The notes: generated from the sequence alone by a model not told the origin. A stretch of 37,092 bases of DNA from Pseudolabrys sp. (GCA_030655215.1 JAURVZ010000009.1:1-37092); one strand, 5' to 3'; positions 1-7,137 are shown, counted from the first letter of the stretch. Made by a program: numbers and translations.

Positions 1-1
1 G

Positions 2-826
2 TCGGAAAAGGTGGTCGAGAAGATCGTCGAGCGCATCACCGTGCTGCGCGAGCGCGAGAAGCTGCCGTCACGCCGCAAGGGCTACACCCAGAAGGCCGTG
101 GTCGGCGGGCATAAAGTGTATCTCCGCACCGGCGAATATGATGACGGCCGCATCGGCGAAATCTTCGTCGACATGCACAAGGAAGGCGCGGCGCTGCGTT
201 CGCTCCTCAACAACTTCGCCATCGCCATTTCGCTCGGCCTGCAATACGGCGTGCCGCTCGAGGAATATGTCGATGCCTTCACCTTCACCCGCTTCGAGCC
301 GCAAGGTCCGGTGCAGGGCAACGACTCGATCAAATACGCGACCTCGATCCTCGATTACGTGTTCCGCGAACTGGCCGTGTCGTATCTCGAGCGTTACGAC
401 CTCGCCCATGTCGATCCGAGCCAGGGCTCATTCGATGCGCTCGGCACCGGTGTCGATGAAGGCAAGCCGGCGCCGAACTTCGTGTCGAAGGGCCTGACCC
501 GCTCGCGCGCCGACAAGTTGTCGGTGGTGAGCACGGCCTCGACGGCGGCGGTGTCATCATCGAATGTCACCGCCTTCCATGGCACTGCGGCAACTGCACT
601 CAAGCACGAGCCGGAAGTGAAGCTCTCGCCGGCGCAGCAGCTTGAAGTGCGCGGACATGCCGAACCTGCCGTGCAGGCGCAGCCCTCCGCTTCCGAGCGG
701 CGCGCTGAGGCGAAGGCCAAGGGCTATGAGGGTGACTCGTGCGGCGAGTGCGGAAACTTCACGCTGGTGCGCAACGGCACGTGCATGAAGTGTGATACGT
801 GCGGTGGCACGAGCGGGTGTTCGTGA
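2..826 (+). CDS. nrdJ: Adenosylcobalamin-dependent (class II) ribonucleotide reductase, C-terminal part
   Basis: This is the last 274 residues of a gene that begins upstream of the window. Class II reductases make deoxyribonucleotides from ribonucleotides in the cytoplasm using a B12 radical. The visible part holds the TSCPD-type domain common near the C-terminus of alphaproteobacterial NrdJ, with [12 protein letters not shown] followed by [16 protein letters not shown]. After a low-complexity linker comes a cysteine-rich tail (CGECGNF, then CMKCDTCGG, ending GCS). Cysteines at the C-terminus normally re-reduce the active site through thioredoxin, so the tail is expected to be functional. A strong terminator follows. 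The catalytic barrel and any upstream B12 riboswitch lie outside the window. Confidence 0.93.
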   Translation, partial: SEKVVEKIVERITVLREREKLPSRRKGYTQKAVVGGHKVYLRTGEYDDGRIGEIFVDMHKEGAALRSLLNNFAIAISLGLQYGVPLEEYVDAFTFTRFEPQGPVQGNDSIKYATSILDYVFRELAVSYLERYDLAHVDPSQGSFDALGTGVDEGKPAPNFVSKGLTRSRADKLSVVSTASTAAVSSSNVTAFHGTAATALKHEPEVKLSPAQQLEVRGHAEPAVQAQPSASERRAEAKAKGYEGDSCGECGNFTLVRNGTCMKCDTCGGTSGCS

Positions 827-851
827 GCTGAGGCACTAGCCTCGAAGCGTC

Positions 852-874
852 ATGGCCGGGCTTGACCCGGCCAT
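852..874. repeat. GGCCGGG-family hairpin repeat, single module
   Basis: Perfect 9-base arms, ATGGCCGGG and CCCGGCCAT, flank the loop CTTGA. The same core occurs at 2838-2860, 6289-6374, 7761-7850 and 10822-10844. It lies just after nrdJ and ahead of the T-rich terminator. It is an interspersed extragenic palindrome of unknown function. Confidence 0.8.
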
Positions 875-887
875 CCACGACTTAATT

Positions 888-917
888 AAAGGGCGATCCG
901 AAAGGGTCGCCCTTTTT
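888..917 (+). terminator. Rho-independent terminator of nrdJ
   Basis: Arms at 891-899 and 904-912 form a 9-base-pair stem with one G-T wobble and a GAAA loop. Five T residues follow at 913-917, with matching A residues on the 5' side. This is a classic intrinsic terminator about 60 bases after the nrdJ stop. Confidence 0.85.
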
Positions 918-1032
918 CGTTGAAACAGGTTGTGCCCGCCCCACATTCGCCTAAATTAGCATTAGAATTTATAGGGATCATAAAGAGAACATTGTACCCG
1001 TTTTAATTCCTTTTTGTTCTACGGAGGCCAAG

Positions 1033-1275
1033 ATGCCGAAGAAGGAAGACTACCACGTGGTTCCCAACACTGATCGAGGCGGCTGGGACGTAAAGCGCGA
1101 AAACGCTGACCGCGCGAGCGCCCATTTCGAAAAGAAATCGGATGCAATGGATCGCGGTCGCGAACTCGCAAAAGAAAACAAGACTGAATTGGTTCAACAC
1201 GGGCGCGATGGCCGAATTCAAGACAGCGACAGCTACGGGAACGATCCAAGCCCTCCAAAAGATAAAAGGCATTAA
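1033..1275 (+). CDS. DUF2188 family protein
   Basis: An 80-residue protein that fits the DUF2188 family along its whole length: HVVPN near the start, GGWDVKREN, a helical stretch ending GRELAKEN, then the strongly conserved ELVQHGRDGRIQDSDSYG and a short basic tail. The family is small, cytoplasmic and of unknown biochemical function. A good ribosome site (GGAGG) sits at 1022-1026, 6 bases before the ATG. The upstream leader (950-1020) is AT-rich. The exported protease gene begins 31 bases after the stop, so the two could be co-transcribed, although the protease has its own ribosome site. Confidence 0.85.
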   Translation: MPKKEDYHVVPNTDRGGWDVKRENADRASAHFEKKSDAMDRGRELAKENKTELVQHGRDGRIQDSDSYGNDPSPPKDKRH

Positions 1276-1306
1276 TCCCATTCAAGTTGGGGAAAGACAC
1301 AGCGAC

Positions 1307-2254
1307 ATGTTTATCCTCAGTCGACGTTCTTTGTTGCTTGGAACCACAGCGTGCCTTTGCAAAACTTTAGCGCCAACAACCTCCGCCGAGGCAACAATGA
1401 TTGAACCGGTAACTCCTACCGAGAACATGATGTATGTCACGGCTCGCATCGTCGGGATTGATGGCACCGGAAATGCATCACAATTTGGGACCGGGTTCTT
1501 TTATCATTTTCCATACCCGGGCGATGAGACGCGTTTCGTACCGGTATTGGTCACAAATAAACACGTCATCAAAGGCGCGAACAAAACAATATTTATCGCG
1601 CATACAGTCTCGAATGGCGGCAAAAAACCGGATGGAAAAGTCTCGGTGTCCTCGAACTTTGCAGAGTGGATTCCTCATCCAAATGCTGACGTCGATCTTT
1701 GTGCGTTGCCGATCGGCGGATTCCTAAGTTCTGCAAAGCCTTCTGCTTTCTATCGACACATCGACAAGTCCATTATTCCGTCAGATGAGCAATTGCAGGA
1801 CCTCAGCGCAGTCGAAGACGTTCTAATGGTCGGCTATCCGAATGGGCTTTGGGACTCCGAGAACAACTACCCCCTTATACGACGTGGCATCACAGCATCT
1901 CACCCCGCCGTCGACTTTAAGGTCAACGGTGCGGCGACTACCGTTGTAGATATAGCTTGCTTCCCAGGATCATCTGGGTCCCCAATTTTGCTTTATAGTC
2001 CGACATCGTCGTACGACAAAAAGACGAACAGCAATATGCTTGGCCAAGGACGCATTTATTTCTTAGGCGTCCTATTTTCCGGGCCGACAATTGAGACCGA
2101 TGGACAAATAGTTATTCGAAATATTCCGACCGCCTCAGTACCAACGGCGCAAATTAGCATGATGATGAATCTTGGTTACATCGTTAAGGCAAAAGAGCTA
2201 GCCGCACTAGGTGATGCGATTGTAAAAAAGTTCGTACCCACTCCTGCGCCGTAG
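1307..2254 (+). CDS. Exported trypsin-like serine protease
   Basis: 315 residues from the ATG at 1307; the frame stays open upstream, but only across the DUF2188 gene. The N-terminus has a twin-arginine-like leader (SRRSLLLG) ending near TTSAEA, so export to the periplasm is likely. A chymotrypsin-fold triad is visible: His86 in VTNKHVIKG, Asp130 in NADVDLCAL and Ser223 in FPGSSGSP. The stretch VGYPNGLWD followed by RRGITASHP marks an S1-type peptidase family seen sporadically in bacteria. There is no PDZ domain, so it is not DegP/HtrA. The coding sequence is clearly AT-richer than its neighbours and uses more A/T-ending codons, suggesting acquisition by transfer. Substrate unknown. Confidence 0.82.
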   Translation: MFILSRRSLLLGTTACLCKTLAPTTSAEATMIEPVTPTENMMYVTARIVGIDGTGNASQFGTGFFYHFPYPGDETRFVPVLVTNKHVIKGANKTIFIAHTVSNGGKKPDGKVSVSSNFAEWIPHPNADVDLCALPIGGFLSSAKPSAFYRHIDKSIIPSDEQLQDLSAVEDVLMVGYPNGLWDSENNYPLIRRGITASHPAVDFKVNGAATTVVDIACFPGSSGSPILLYSPTSSYDKKTNSNMLGQGRIYFLGVLFSGPTIETDGQIVIRNIPTASVPTAQISMMMNLGYIVKAKELAALGDAIVKKFVPTPAP

Positions 2255-2385
2255 TCTGTCGCATGTTGAGGATTTCCACGGGTCGCAGTTTCAACTTGTG
2301 ATCGCAGGGTTTGTCCGGTGATCCCGCTTAGGCGGGCACCGTGCGTTCCTAAGCATGATGGGTCAACCCGGCCATGACAAACGTT

Positions 2386-2487
2386 GTCATTCCGAGTCGC
2401 GAGCGTTAGCGAGTGAACCCGAATCCAGAGACACATTCATGCTGTTCTGGATTCAGGGTTCGCGCCTTTGGCGCGCCCCGGAATGAC
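2386..2487. repeat. GTCATTCC...GGAATGAC palindromic repeat
   Basis: Outer arms GTCATTCC and GGAATGAC enclose inner arms around GAATCCAG/CTGGATTC. The element is about 100 bases, lies between convergent genes and resembles the one at 32531-32616. The bases just upstream (2316-2378) hold decayed pieces of other repeats, for example CCCGCTTAGGCGGG and ACCCGGCCATGAC. No gene is seen in 2255-2489. Confidence 0.75.
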
Positions 2488-2489
2488 AG

Positions 2490-2795
2490 CTACACCCACC
2501 GCTTGATCGGCCCGACCTGCTCCGTCGTCTCCGGCAGATCGACCATCACCTCATCGACAAAGCACCAGCCCCAGCCTTCCGGCGGGTCGTAGCCTTCAAT
2601 GATCGGGTGTTTGGTTTTGTGGAAGTGCGCGGTGGCGTGCTTGTTCGGTGAATCGTCGCAGCAGCCGACATGGCCGCAGGTGCGGCACAGGCGCAGGTGC
2701 ACCCACCAGTCGCCGGTCTTCAGGCATTCCTCGCAGCCCTTGGCCGAGGGGGTGACGACTTTGATGGTCTTGAGATGCGTGCATGGGTTGGGCAT
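2490..2795 (-). CDS. UBP-type zinc finger protein
   Basis: 101 residues that make up essentially one zf-UBP domain. The metal ligands are recognisable: Cys5 and His7, the CEEC pair (Cys21, Cys24), the CRTC pair (Cys37, Cys40), Cys45/Cys46 and histidines in HATAHFHKTKH. The family is named for ubiquitin-specific proteases, where the finger binds the free ubiquitin C-terminus. Bacterial stand-alone copies are common and their ligand is unknown. The ATG is preceded by AAGGAA at good spacing. It is convergent with the protease gene and divergent from the small exported protein that follows. Confidence 0.88.
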   Translation of the reverse strand: MPNPCTHLKTIKVVTPSAKGCEECLKTGDWWVHLRLCRTCGHVGCCDDSPNKHATAHFHKTKHPIIEGYDPPEGWGWCFVDEVMVDLPETTEQVGPIKRWV

Positions 2796-2837
2796 TTGGG
2801 GGAGTTCCTTGATTCACCCTAGCTAAGCAAGACGTGG

Positions 2838-2860
2838 ATGGCCGGGACAAGCCCGGCCAT
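2838..2860. repeat. GGCCGGG-family hairpin repeat, single module
   Basis: ATGGCCGGG, loop ACAAG, CCCGGCCAT. It sits in a divergent intergenic region and ends only 17 bases before the ATG of the next gene, unlike most other copies, which lie at gene ends. Confidence 0.8.
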
Positions 2861-2877
2861 GACGGCTATAACGAACC

Positions 2878-3243
2878 ATGCATAGAATCTTGTCTGTAAC
2901 CGCCCTCATCCTCGCTTTCTCCCTCACCGCCCCGTCGCTTTCCGAGGCCGCGTCGCCGAAGAAAAAGCCCGGCGTCACGCGCCAGGTGAAGCCGCATGTC
3001 GCGCGCTGGACCACGCCGCCCGGCGTGCGCACGCCGGCGCAGATCGAGCGCGATGAATTCAAGGATTGGCGGCGCGACCGCCGCATTGCCCGGCGCAACG
3101 GCGCGCCGCGCGGCTATTTCTATTATTATAATTCGGACCCGTATTATTACAGCGGCCGCTTTGCCAGCAATCGCTTCGGCGCGCGCAGCGGTCCGTGCTG
3201 GACGCAGACGCCGATCGGTCCGGTGTGGAATTGCGGGCGCTAG
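2878..3243 (+). CDS. Small exported protein of unknown function
   Basis: 121 residues. A clear signal peptide covers about residues 1-24 (hydrophobic core ALILAFSL, cleavage near LSEA-ASP). The mature part is basic, then tyrosine-rich (YFYYY and PYYYSG), and ends in PCWTQTPIGPVWNCGR, a two-cysteine tail seen in small secreted proteins of Hyphomicrobiales. The two cysteines could form a disulfide in the periplasm. I recognise no enzyme domain. No ribosome site is visible in front of the ATG, which follows a repeat hairpin closely. The start is supported mainly by the intact signal peptide. Confidence 0.7.
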   Translation: MHRILSVTALILAFSLTAPSLSEAASPKKKPGVTRQVKPHVARWTTPPGVRTPAQIERDEFKDWRRDRRIARRNGAPRGYFYYYNSDPYYYSGRFASNRFGARSGPCWTQTPIGPVWNCGR

Positions 3244-3256
3244 CGCCCGGCTGGCG

Positions 3257-3460
3257 TCAGGCCTGCGCCCGCTGCGGCGCCCTGTCTTTGGCGTCGTAGA
3301 CTTTGACCTGCGCCTTGGCGTCGCGCTGCTTCAGCTCGAGGCCGTGTTTGAGCGCGGCGGTCAGGCTGCCATATTCGGAGACGAACTGGCCGCCGACTTC
3401 AACGATGAAGCCGTCATAGGCGGCAGCGTGGCTGCGGGAATTCGGGGTCGCGTTTTGCAT
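3257..3460 (-). CDS. Small conserved-looking protein of unknown function
   Basis: 67 residues from the ATG at 3460, chosen because GAGG lies 6 bases upstream and the sequence before it is arginine-rich and looks non-coding. In-frame starts further upstream reach a GTG at 3532. The protein has a YDGFIVEVGGQFVSEYGSL segment, an amphipathic helix (ALKHGLELKQ) and a short beta-like end (AQVKVYDA), suggesting a compact alpha/beta fold. No signal peptide or motif is seen. Function unknown. It is convergent with the small exported protein, 13 bases away. Confidence 0.55.
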   Translation of the reverse strand: MQNATPNSRSHAAAYDGFIVEVGGQFVSEYGSLTAALKHGLELKQRDAKAQVKVYDAKDRAPQRAQA

Positions 3461-3578
3461 CGGGCGCCTCATGGGCCGCCGGCGCATGGCGCCAACGATC
3501 GGCTGATCATACTCCCCCGAGCATTGCTCCACCTTTAAACGATCCGGTTAATTTCGGATTAAGCTTTACGGCGCGGCA

Positions 3579-4334
3579 TCACGCCTTCTGCCGGTCATTG
3601 TCGATCGGCACCACCTGCCCGCTGATCGACTTCGCCGCCGGCGACGCCAGAAAGAGCGCCAGCTGCGCGATATCCTGCGGATCGATCAGGCCTTTGATCG
3701 ACTGCGCGGCGAAGGCCTCGGCCTGCACGTCATCCATCGACTTGCCGCTGATCTGGGCGCGGCCCTGGAACACGCGGACGATGCGGTCGCCGGCGACCGA
3801 GCCCGGCGCGATGGCATTGGCGCGGATGCCGTGGCGGCCTAGTTCCATGGCCAAGGTCTTGGTGAAGCCGATCACCGCCCATTTGGTCGCCGCATAAGGC
3901 GAGCGGTTCTCGAAGCCGTGCCGCCCCGCGATCGACGACATGTTGATGATGCAGCCGGCGTCGGATTTCTTCAGATGCGGAATGGCAAGCCGCGTCACGT
4001 CGAACATCGAGGTCAGGTTGACGCTCAGCACCTTGTCCCAATCGTCCGGCGGATAGTCTTCAACCGGCAGCGTCAAGCCGGCAATTCCGGCATTGTTGAT
4101 CAGAACGTCGAGCCCGCCGAGCGCGGCAATGGCGTCGGGCACCATGCGCTCGATCTCGCTGCGCTTGCTCATGTCGCAACGCTGCGCGGTCAGGCCGGGG
4201 ATTTCGGCGGCCAGCGCGGCGAGGTTCTTGTCATCGATATCGCAGACGAAAACCTTGGCGCCATTGGCGGCGAAGGCGCGGGCAAATTCGCGGCCAATGC
4301 CGGCTGCACCCGCGGTGATCAGGACGCGTTGCAT
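3579..4334 (-). CDS. SDR family oxidoreductase
   Basis: 251 residues of a classical short-chain dehydrogenase, an NAD(P)-dependent cytoplasmic enzyme acting on an alcohol/carbonyl pair. The cofactor motif is TAGAAGIG (residues 7-14), followed by NNAG at 80-83. Catalytic residues are Asn106, Ser133/134 in NMSSIAG, Tyr147 and Lys151 in YAATK. The family's PG motif appears as IAPGSVAG. The acidic CDIDD after the second strand suggests NAD over NADP. Substrate cannot be told. The start at 4334 is 10 bases after the clpS stop; the longer open frame upstream overlaps clpS and was rejected. Probably co-transcribed with clpS. Confidence 0.88.
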   Translation of the reverse strand: MQRVLITAGAAGIGREFARAFAANGAKVFVCDIDDKNLAALAAEIPGLTAQRCDMSKRSEIERMVPDAIAALGGLDVLINNAGIAGLTLPVEDYPPDDWDKVLSVNLTSMFDVTRLAIPHLKKSDAGCIINMSSIAGRHGFENRSPYAATKWAVIGFTKTLAMELGRHGIRANAIAPGSVAGDRIVRVFQGRAQISGKSMDDVQAEAFAAQSIKGLIDPQDIAQLALFLASPAAKSISGQVVPIDNDRQKA

Positions 4335-4344
4335 GGGCCTGCCC

Positions 4345-4653
4345 CTATTCTTCCTTCTCCGTCGTGAAATACAGCGGAAAGCCGTTCGCCTTGCCGAGCT
4401 CGGTGCCTTCCTTGGCCTTGGTCTCGGCAACGTCGCGCGTATAGACGGCGATGACGCAGGCGCCCTTGCGGTGCGCGGTCATCATCACAGCATAGGACTG
4501 GCTCTCGTTTAGCCGGAACACGGCCTTGAGCACCTGGACGACGAATTCGCGCGGCGTGAAGTCATCATTGATCAGGATGACCTTCCACAAAGGCGGGCGC
4601 TCGACCTGCGGCTTGGTCTTGGTGGCGCGTTTCTTGACGGTCGTCGGGCTCAT
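4345..4653 (-). CDS. clpS: ATP-dependent Clp protease adaptor ClpS
   Basis: 102 residues with the ClpS fold signature: PPLWKVILINDDFTPREFVV, then AVMMTAHRKG and VYTRDVAETKA. ClpS binds N-end-rule substrates (Leu, Phe, Tyr, Trp at the N-terminus) and hands them to ClpAP. The NDD segment and the histidine of TAHRKG match the substrate pocket. Alphaproteobacteria often carry two ClpS proteins. The AVYTRDVAETKAKEG and C-terminal FTTEKEE features suggest the second, shorter-tailed form, but this is inference. It is divergent from the BLUF gene and probably leads a two-gene unit with the SDR enzyme. Confidence 0.92.
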   Translation of the reverse strand: MSPTTVKKRATKTKPQVERPPLWKVILINDDFTPREFVVQVLKAVFRLNESQSYAVMMTAHRKGACVIAVYTRDVAETKAKEGTELGKANGFPLYFTTEKEE

Positions 4654-4768
4654 GGATCCACATCATACATGGGGCGCGCGTGCTTTGGAACATCCGCACT
4701 TTAACGCGAAAGCAACCGGGCCAGTTTATCACAAAGCCGGATTCATGCGGACACCAGGACTTTAAAAC

Positions 4769-5212
4769 ATGCTCAGCAGACTGATCTATCACTCGGAAAA
4801 CATCAGCGGCGGCCTTGAAGGCAAGATGATGGGCGACCTGAACAAGATCATGGACGCCTCGGTCCGCAACAATCAGCGCGACGGCATCACCGGCGCGCTG
4901 CTGTTCGACCCGATCTGGTTCGTGCAGATTTTGGAGGGCGAGCGCGAGGCGATCTCGGCCACGCTGCGGCGCATCATGCCGGACCCGCGCCATGACGCCG
5001 TCACGGTGATGGATTGCGCGCCGATCGAGAGCCGCCTGTTCGGCAACTGGTGGATGGGCCTCGCCAATATGAATGTTCATTCCGCCCTGCTCGCCCGGCA
5101 CGGCCTTGGGCCCCGTCTGGATCCGCGCAAGATGTCCGGCGCGGTTACGTTGGCTTTGGCGGTCGATGTCGCCCGCGCCGGGCTCAACCGGCAGGTCGCC
5201 GCCGCGGCTTGA
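4769..5212 (+). CDS. Short BLUF-domain blue-light sensor
   Basis: 147 residues: a BLUF domain over about residues 1-100 and a C-terminal helical cap, with no output domain. BLUF proteins bind FAD and change hydrogen bonding on blue light. The photochemical residues are present: Tyr7 in RLIYHS, Asn35 in NNQRDGITG, Gln53 in WFVQILEG, Trp94 and Met96 in GNWWMGL. RHDAVTV matches the conserved strand after the helix. Being a stand-alone short BLUF, it should signal through a partner protein, which is not evident next door. It is divergent from clpS; the next gene on the strand follows after 64 bases. Confidence 0.9.
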   Translation: MLSRLIYHSENISGGLEGKMMGDLNKIMDASVRNNQRDGITGALLFDPIWFVQILEGEREAISATLRRIMPDPRHDAVTVMDCAPIESRLFGNWWMGLANMNVHSALLARHGLGPRLDPRKMSGAVTLALAVDVARAGLNRQVAAAA

Positions 5213-5276
5213 TATCACAGTGGATTTCCAGCCCGGGCGGTGACATGGTCCGCCGCCTTGGCCGGAGATGATAATC

Positions 5277-6278
5277 ATGCCCACTGTCTTGCTGACCCAC
5301 ACGCCCGACATGCTCGCCAACTATTACGGCGAGCGGCCGCTAGCCGCGCTGCGTGCTCTGTGCGATGTGCGCCTGAACGAGACCGGCAAGACGCTCGACG
5401 ATCCGGCTGAATTGGCGAAAGCGGCGCGCGGCTGCGCCATCATCGTCTCCGACCGCGCCACGCCTGCCCCGGCCATGTTCTTCGCCCAGGCGCCCGCCGA
5501 ATTGGCCGCCTTCCTCCGTGTCGCCATCGACATCAGAAACATCGATGTGCCGGCCGCGAGCCAGCAAGGCATCCTGGTGACGCACGCCACCGCCGGGTTC
5601 ATTGCCTCGGTGTCCGAACAGGCGATCGGCTACATGATCGACTGGGGCCGCCACACGCTCGACTATACGATCGAGTATCGCGCCGGCCTTGATCCGGTGC
5701 CGCGCATGGGCAAGCAGCTCAGCGGCGCGACCTTGGGCATTTTGGGCTACGGCGCCATTGGCGAGCATCTTGCCCGCCTCGGTGTTGCCTTCGGCATGCG
5801 GGTGAAAGTGTCCGACCCGTTCAAGACGATCAGCGAGCCGGGCGTACAGCAGGCATCATTCGAAGAGGTCCTGGCGGAATCCGATTTCGTTGTCTGTCTT
5901 GTCATCGCCAATGAGCAGACCGAGAACCTGATGAACGCTGCTGCCTTCGCGCGCATGAAGAAGACGGCACTGTTCATCAATGCTTCGCGCGGCAATCTGG
6001 TCAATGAACAGGATCTCGCCGCGGCGCTCGACAACAAGATCATCGCCGGTGCGGCGATGGATGTCGGCCGCGCGCAGGACCAGAAGCCGTCGCTGTTTCT
6101 GGCTTCGCGCAAAGACGTCATCGCGACGCCGCACACGGCCGGCCTCACCCCGGATGCGGCCGAGCACCAGGCCTTCGATACCGTCAATCAGGTCAAGGAA
6201 ATCCTCGCCGGGCGGATGCCGCCGAATGCCGCCAATGCGGAGGCGGCGCATCGGCTGAGCGTTTTTACCAACACATAG
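5277..6278 (+). CDS. D-2-hydroxyacid dehydrogenase family protein
   Basis: 333 residues of the D-isomer-specific 2-hydroxyacid dehydrogenase family, which reduces 2-oxoacids with NAD(P)H. The Rossmann motif is GILGYGAIG (GYGAIG at 157-162), with Asp180 after the second strand. Catalytic Arg238 lies in NASRGN and His286 in TPHTAG. The usual catalytic Glu after the ALDV segment is absent: AMDVGRAQDQKP has Gln267 there, which appears typical of a rhizobial subgroup. The ATG at 5277 was preferred over 5268 because GGAG at 5264-5267 touches the earlier ATG but is 9 bases from this one. Substrate unknown. Confidence 0.87.
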   Translation: MPTVLLTHTPDMLANYYGERPLAALRALCDVRLNETGKTLDDPAELAKAARGCAIIVSDRATPAPAMFFAQAPAELAAFLRVAIDIRNIDVPAASQQGILVTHATAGFIASVSEQAIGYMIDWGRHTLDYTIEYRAGLDPVPRMGKQLSGATLGILGYGAIGEHLARLGVAFGMRVKVSDPFKTISEPGVQQASFEEVLAESDFVVCLVIANEQTENLMNAAAFARMKKTALFINASRGNLVNEQDLAAALDNKIIAGAAMDVGRAQDQKPSLFLASRKDVIATPHTAGLTPDAAEHQAFDTVNQVKEILAGRMPPNAANAEAAHRLSVFTNT

Positions 6279-6288
6279 AGCCAGCCCA

Positions 6289-6374
6289 CGTCATGGCCGG
6301 GCTTGTCCCGGCCATCCACGCCTTTCTTATTCAAATCCAAGACGTGGATGCCCGGCACAAGGCCGGGCATGACG
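6289..6374. repeat. Two-module GGCCGGG-family hairpin repeat
   Basis: The left module at 6289-6320 is itself a hairpin (ATGGCCGGG/CCCGGCCAT). The right module at 6343-6374 is another (ATGCCCGGC/GCCGGGCAT). The modules are also near reverse complements of each other (CGTCATG...CATCCACG against CGTGGATG...CATGACG), giving a large nested palindrome. It closely matches 7761-7850. Confidence 0.85.
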
Positions 6375-6383
6375 GCGGCGTAT

Positions 6384-6408
6384 GGAACTTTGTTCCATGG
6401 GCGGCGTT
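6384..6408 (+). promoter_or_regulatory. Candidate EcfG (general stress sigma factor) promoter
   Basis: GGAAC at 6384-6388, a 16-base spacer and CGTT at 6405-6408 match the known alphaproteobacterial EcfG consensus in both elements and spacing. It is in the right orientation 26 bases before the ATG of the one-helix membrane protein, leaving room for a short leader. I found no second match in the other intergenic regions by eye. Confidence 0.65.
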
Positions 6409-6434
6409 GTCGGCATGAACACCAAGGGGGTTTT

Positions 6435-6587
6435 ATGCCAATGAATCGCAATGTCCTGCTGATCACCGTTGCCGTGCTGTGCGTCGCCATCGGCGTGCTC
6501 GGTTACAAGGTTTACGAAGATAACCGCGAGCCGAAGGGCGTGCAGATCAATCTCGGGCCGAGCGGTATTACCGTCGACAAGAAGTAG
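6435..6587 (+). CDS. Single-helix membrane microprotein
   Basis: 50 residues with one transmembrane helix (about 6-22, LLITVAVLCVAIGVLGY) and a charged tail (KVYEDNREPKG) ending in VQINLGPSGITVDKK, probably a periplasmic or cytoplasmic strand. Similar short proteins occur in Hyphomicrobiales without assigned function. AAGGGGG at 6424-6430 is 4 bases from this ATG and 10 from a second one at 6441, so the protein may start two residues later. A GGAAC-N16-CGTT promoter sits just upstream and a strong terminator follows, so it appears to be a monocistronic stress-induced unit. Confidence 0.75.
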   Translation: MPMNRNVLLITVAVLCVAIGVLGYKVYEDNREPKGVQINLGPSGITVDKK

Positions 6588-6622
6588 CGCAACAGCGCTT
6601 CACTTAGAATTCAATCGGACCT

Positions 6623-6659
6623 ATGCGCGGCGATCCTTATCGCCGCGCATTTCTTTTTG
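6623..6659 (+). terminator. Rho-independent terminator after the membrane microprotein
   Basis: A perfect 12-base-pair stem (6623-6634 with 6639-6650), CCTT loop, followed by a T-rich run to 6659. It lies 35 bases after the stop codon at 6585-6587. Confidence 0.88.
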
Positions 6660-6763
6660 TTCACATTCCTCCAACTACGTCAGCCTTGCTGCTTCATTGT
6701 CGGCAACGCTTCATTACGATGACGCCCTAAGGGGGATCGGGACGAACGCGAAAGGAGACCTTG

Positions 6764-6973
6764 ATGGCTCTATTTGCACCCGCCCTCGCGTCAGGCCGCA
6801 AATTCTCGCGTGATCTGCGGACACGTCCGGCTAATGAATGCGCCCAGTGCGGCGAGCAGATCTTCATGCCGGAATGGTCGGAGTGGGTTAATCCCGCATG
6901 CGCGCGCCACCTTTGGCAGTGCGAGGCGTGCGGCTATTCGTTCGAGACGACGGTCAAGTTTGCGGCAGCGTAG
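6764..6973 (+). CDS. Small zinc-ribbon protein
   Basis: 69 residues with two CxxC pairs, CAQC (Cys26, Cys29) and CEAC (Cys53, Cys56), plus Cys46 and His49 between them, which together look like a zinc ribbon. The segment EQIFMPEWSEWVN and WQCEACGYSFETTV recur in small rhizobial proteins of unknown function. A clear AGGAG at 6753-6757 stands 6 bases before the ATG. Nucleic-acid or protein binding is possible, but no enzyme motif is present. It lies between a terminator and a 198-base non-coding region. Confidence 0.75.
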   Translation: MALFAPALASGRKFSRDLRTRPANECAQCGEQIFMPEWSEWVNPACARHLWQCEACGYSFETTVKFAAA

Positions 6974-7060
6974 CGTGTGATTGCCGAAATGCCCGCGGCG
7001 GATGCTCCAATTCCCGCGGCGGGCCCGAGTGGGTTTCGGAATGTCATGCCTTGCGCAAGG

Positions 7061-7137
7061 AAGGAGCCGGTTTAGGCGCGCGCGCCCTCGCCCCAAGAAG
7101 CACACTAGGTGGCGCAGATGCGATAGACCGGCTCCTT
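7061..7137. other. Long-range inverted repeat, possible structured RNA or leader
   Basis: AAGGAGCCGGT at 7061-7071 pairs exactly with ACCGGCTCCTT at 7127-7137 across a GC-rich loop of about 55 bases. The same gap carries a direct repeat CCCGCGGCGG at 6992-7001 and 7013-7022. The region (6974-7171) shows no convincing reading frame. It could be the leader of the peroxidase gene, a small RNA on either strand, or a decayed repeat. Identity unknown. Confidence 0.35.

Noticed and set aside
1142..1306. Longer N-terminus for the protease
   Set aside because: It would overlap the DUF2188 gene and bury the signal peptide inside the protein.
4335..4430. Longer N-terminus for the SDR enzyme
   Set aside because: The 32 extra residues are arginine-rich, overlap clpS and precede the Rossmann strand that starts at the ATG at 4334.
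7061..7137. 6S RNA or SRP RNA in the gap before the peroxidase
   Set aside because: The inverted repeat is suggestive, but the conserved SRP loop is absent and I could not match 6S RNA features, so only an unnamed structure is reported.
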